Program-made: the position numbers and the translations under genes | Shown: positions 52,757 through 52,800 of the stretch, piece by piece | Position numbering within the stretch: position 1 is the first letter of the stretch | How the letters are laid out: every line of letters starts with the position of its first letter | Assembly: GCA_017476005.1 (NCBI GenBank) | Contig: JAFVEM010000006.1 | Location: 1-52,800, forward strand | DNA: 52,800 bases | Direction of reading: 5' to 3' | Source of the DNA: Selenomonadaceae bacterium | GTDB lineage: Bacteria > Bacillota > Negativicutes > Selenomonadales > Selenomonadaceae | Notes under the pieces: model-generated | Databases searched by the model: none | Seen by the model: only the letters and a program-made list of their open reading frames with translations | What the model was told of the DNA's origin: nothing

Positions 52757-52800
52757 TGAAAATCAAACTTAACGGCATCATCAAGGACTACACGAGCGAC
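52757..52800 (+). CDS. start of a gene cut by the window edge
   Basis: An ATG behind GGAAAGGAAGGCAAA opens MKIKLNGIIKDYTSD, running off the window. Short proteins starting this way are frequent in conjugative elements of Bacillota, so the island may continue as such an element. Too little is visible to assign a family. Confidence 0.5.

Overview
The window is a piece of a Bacillota chromosome around the replication origin, most likely of the class Negativicutes. Evidence is the dnaA-dnaN-recF-remB-gyrB order, the paired DUF1659 and DUF2922 small genes, an AgcS-type symporter, an Uma2 nuclease and sigma-H-like promoters. The assignment is an inference from gene content. No rRNA or tRNA gene and no CRISPR array was seen.

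Left part (1-8.9 kb): a very small holin-like toxin ORF, DUF2922 and DUF1659, an Uma2-type nuclease with an XpaC-like membrane partner, a coiled-coil repeat protein, and a translationally coupled pair of a DctP-type binding lipoprotein and a Cache-HAMP-GGDEF diguanylate cyclase. From 8.9 to 16.6 kb on the minus strand lies a complete type I restriction-modification operon (hsdM...hsdS...hsdR). Between its subunits sit a HicA/DUF1902 toxin-antitoxin pair, a retropepsin-like gene, a small hypothetical gene and a nucleotidyltransferase flanked by a 34-bp direct repeat copied from the 3' end of hsdS.

Origin (16.7-28 kb): gyrB, remB, dciA-like, recF, a RelE/ParE-type toxin-antitoxin pair, dnaN and dnaA, all on the minus strand. 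The dnaN-dnaA gap carries DnaA boxes, a GC-rich spacer, trinucleotide repeats and an AT-rich tract, arranged like the Bacillus basal unwinding system. A second box cluster lies upstream of dnaA, and a third lies 3 kb further away at 27.6-27.8 kb. Four parS-like sites lie between 4.5 and 21.2 kb.

Middle (28-39 kb): ordinary metabolic and stress genes (CYTH phosphatase, VanX-like dipeptidase, metal-binding lipoprotein, FabK, AgcS, Hsp20, guanylate-kinase-like), a small sigma factor, an XRE/ImmA pair, a possible ComK-like protein, a PIN toxin module and a flavin reductase. A hairpin-rich dispersed repeat of about 165 bp recurs here. Seven genes are preceded by GCAGGAnnn-N11-RnnGAA elements that match the sigma-H promoter consensus with an invariant spacer.

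Right part (39-52.8 kb): a visibly more AT-rich accessory island. It begins where an MmeI-like type IIG gene fragment breaks off one residue into its catalytic motif. It holds an ankyrin/Sel1-repeat pair, then a long minus-strand train: two or three Asn-rich partner proteins, an RloC/PrrC-like ATPase with a zinc-hook CxxC, an XRE controller, a PD-(D/E)xK nuclease, a ferredoxin-domain protein with a possible nuclease-like C-terminus, a DNA methyltransferase with a fused excisionase-type HTH, and a second methyltransferase. This arrangement is the most unusual system in the window. The island runs off the right edge, where a small gene begins.
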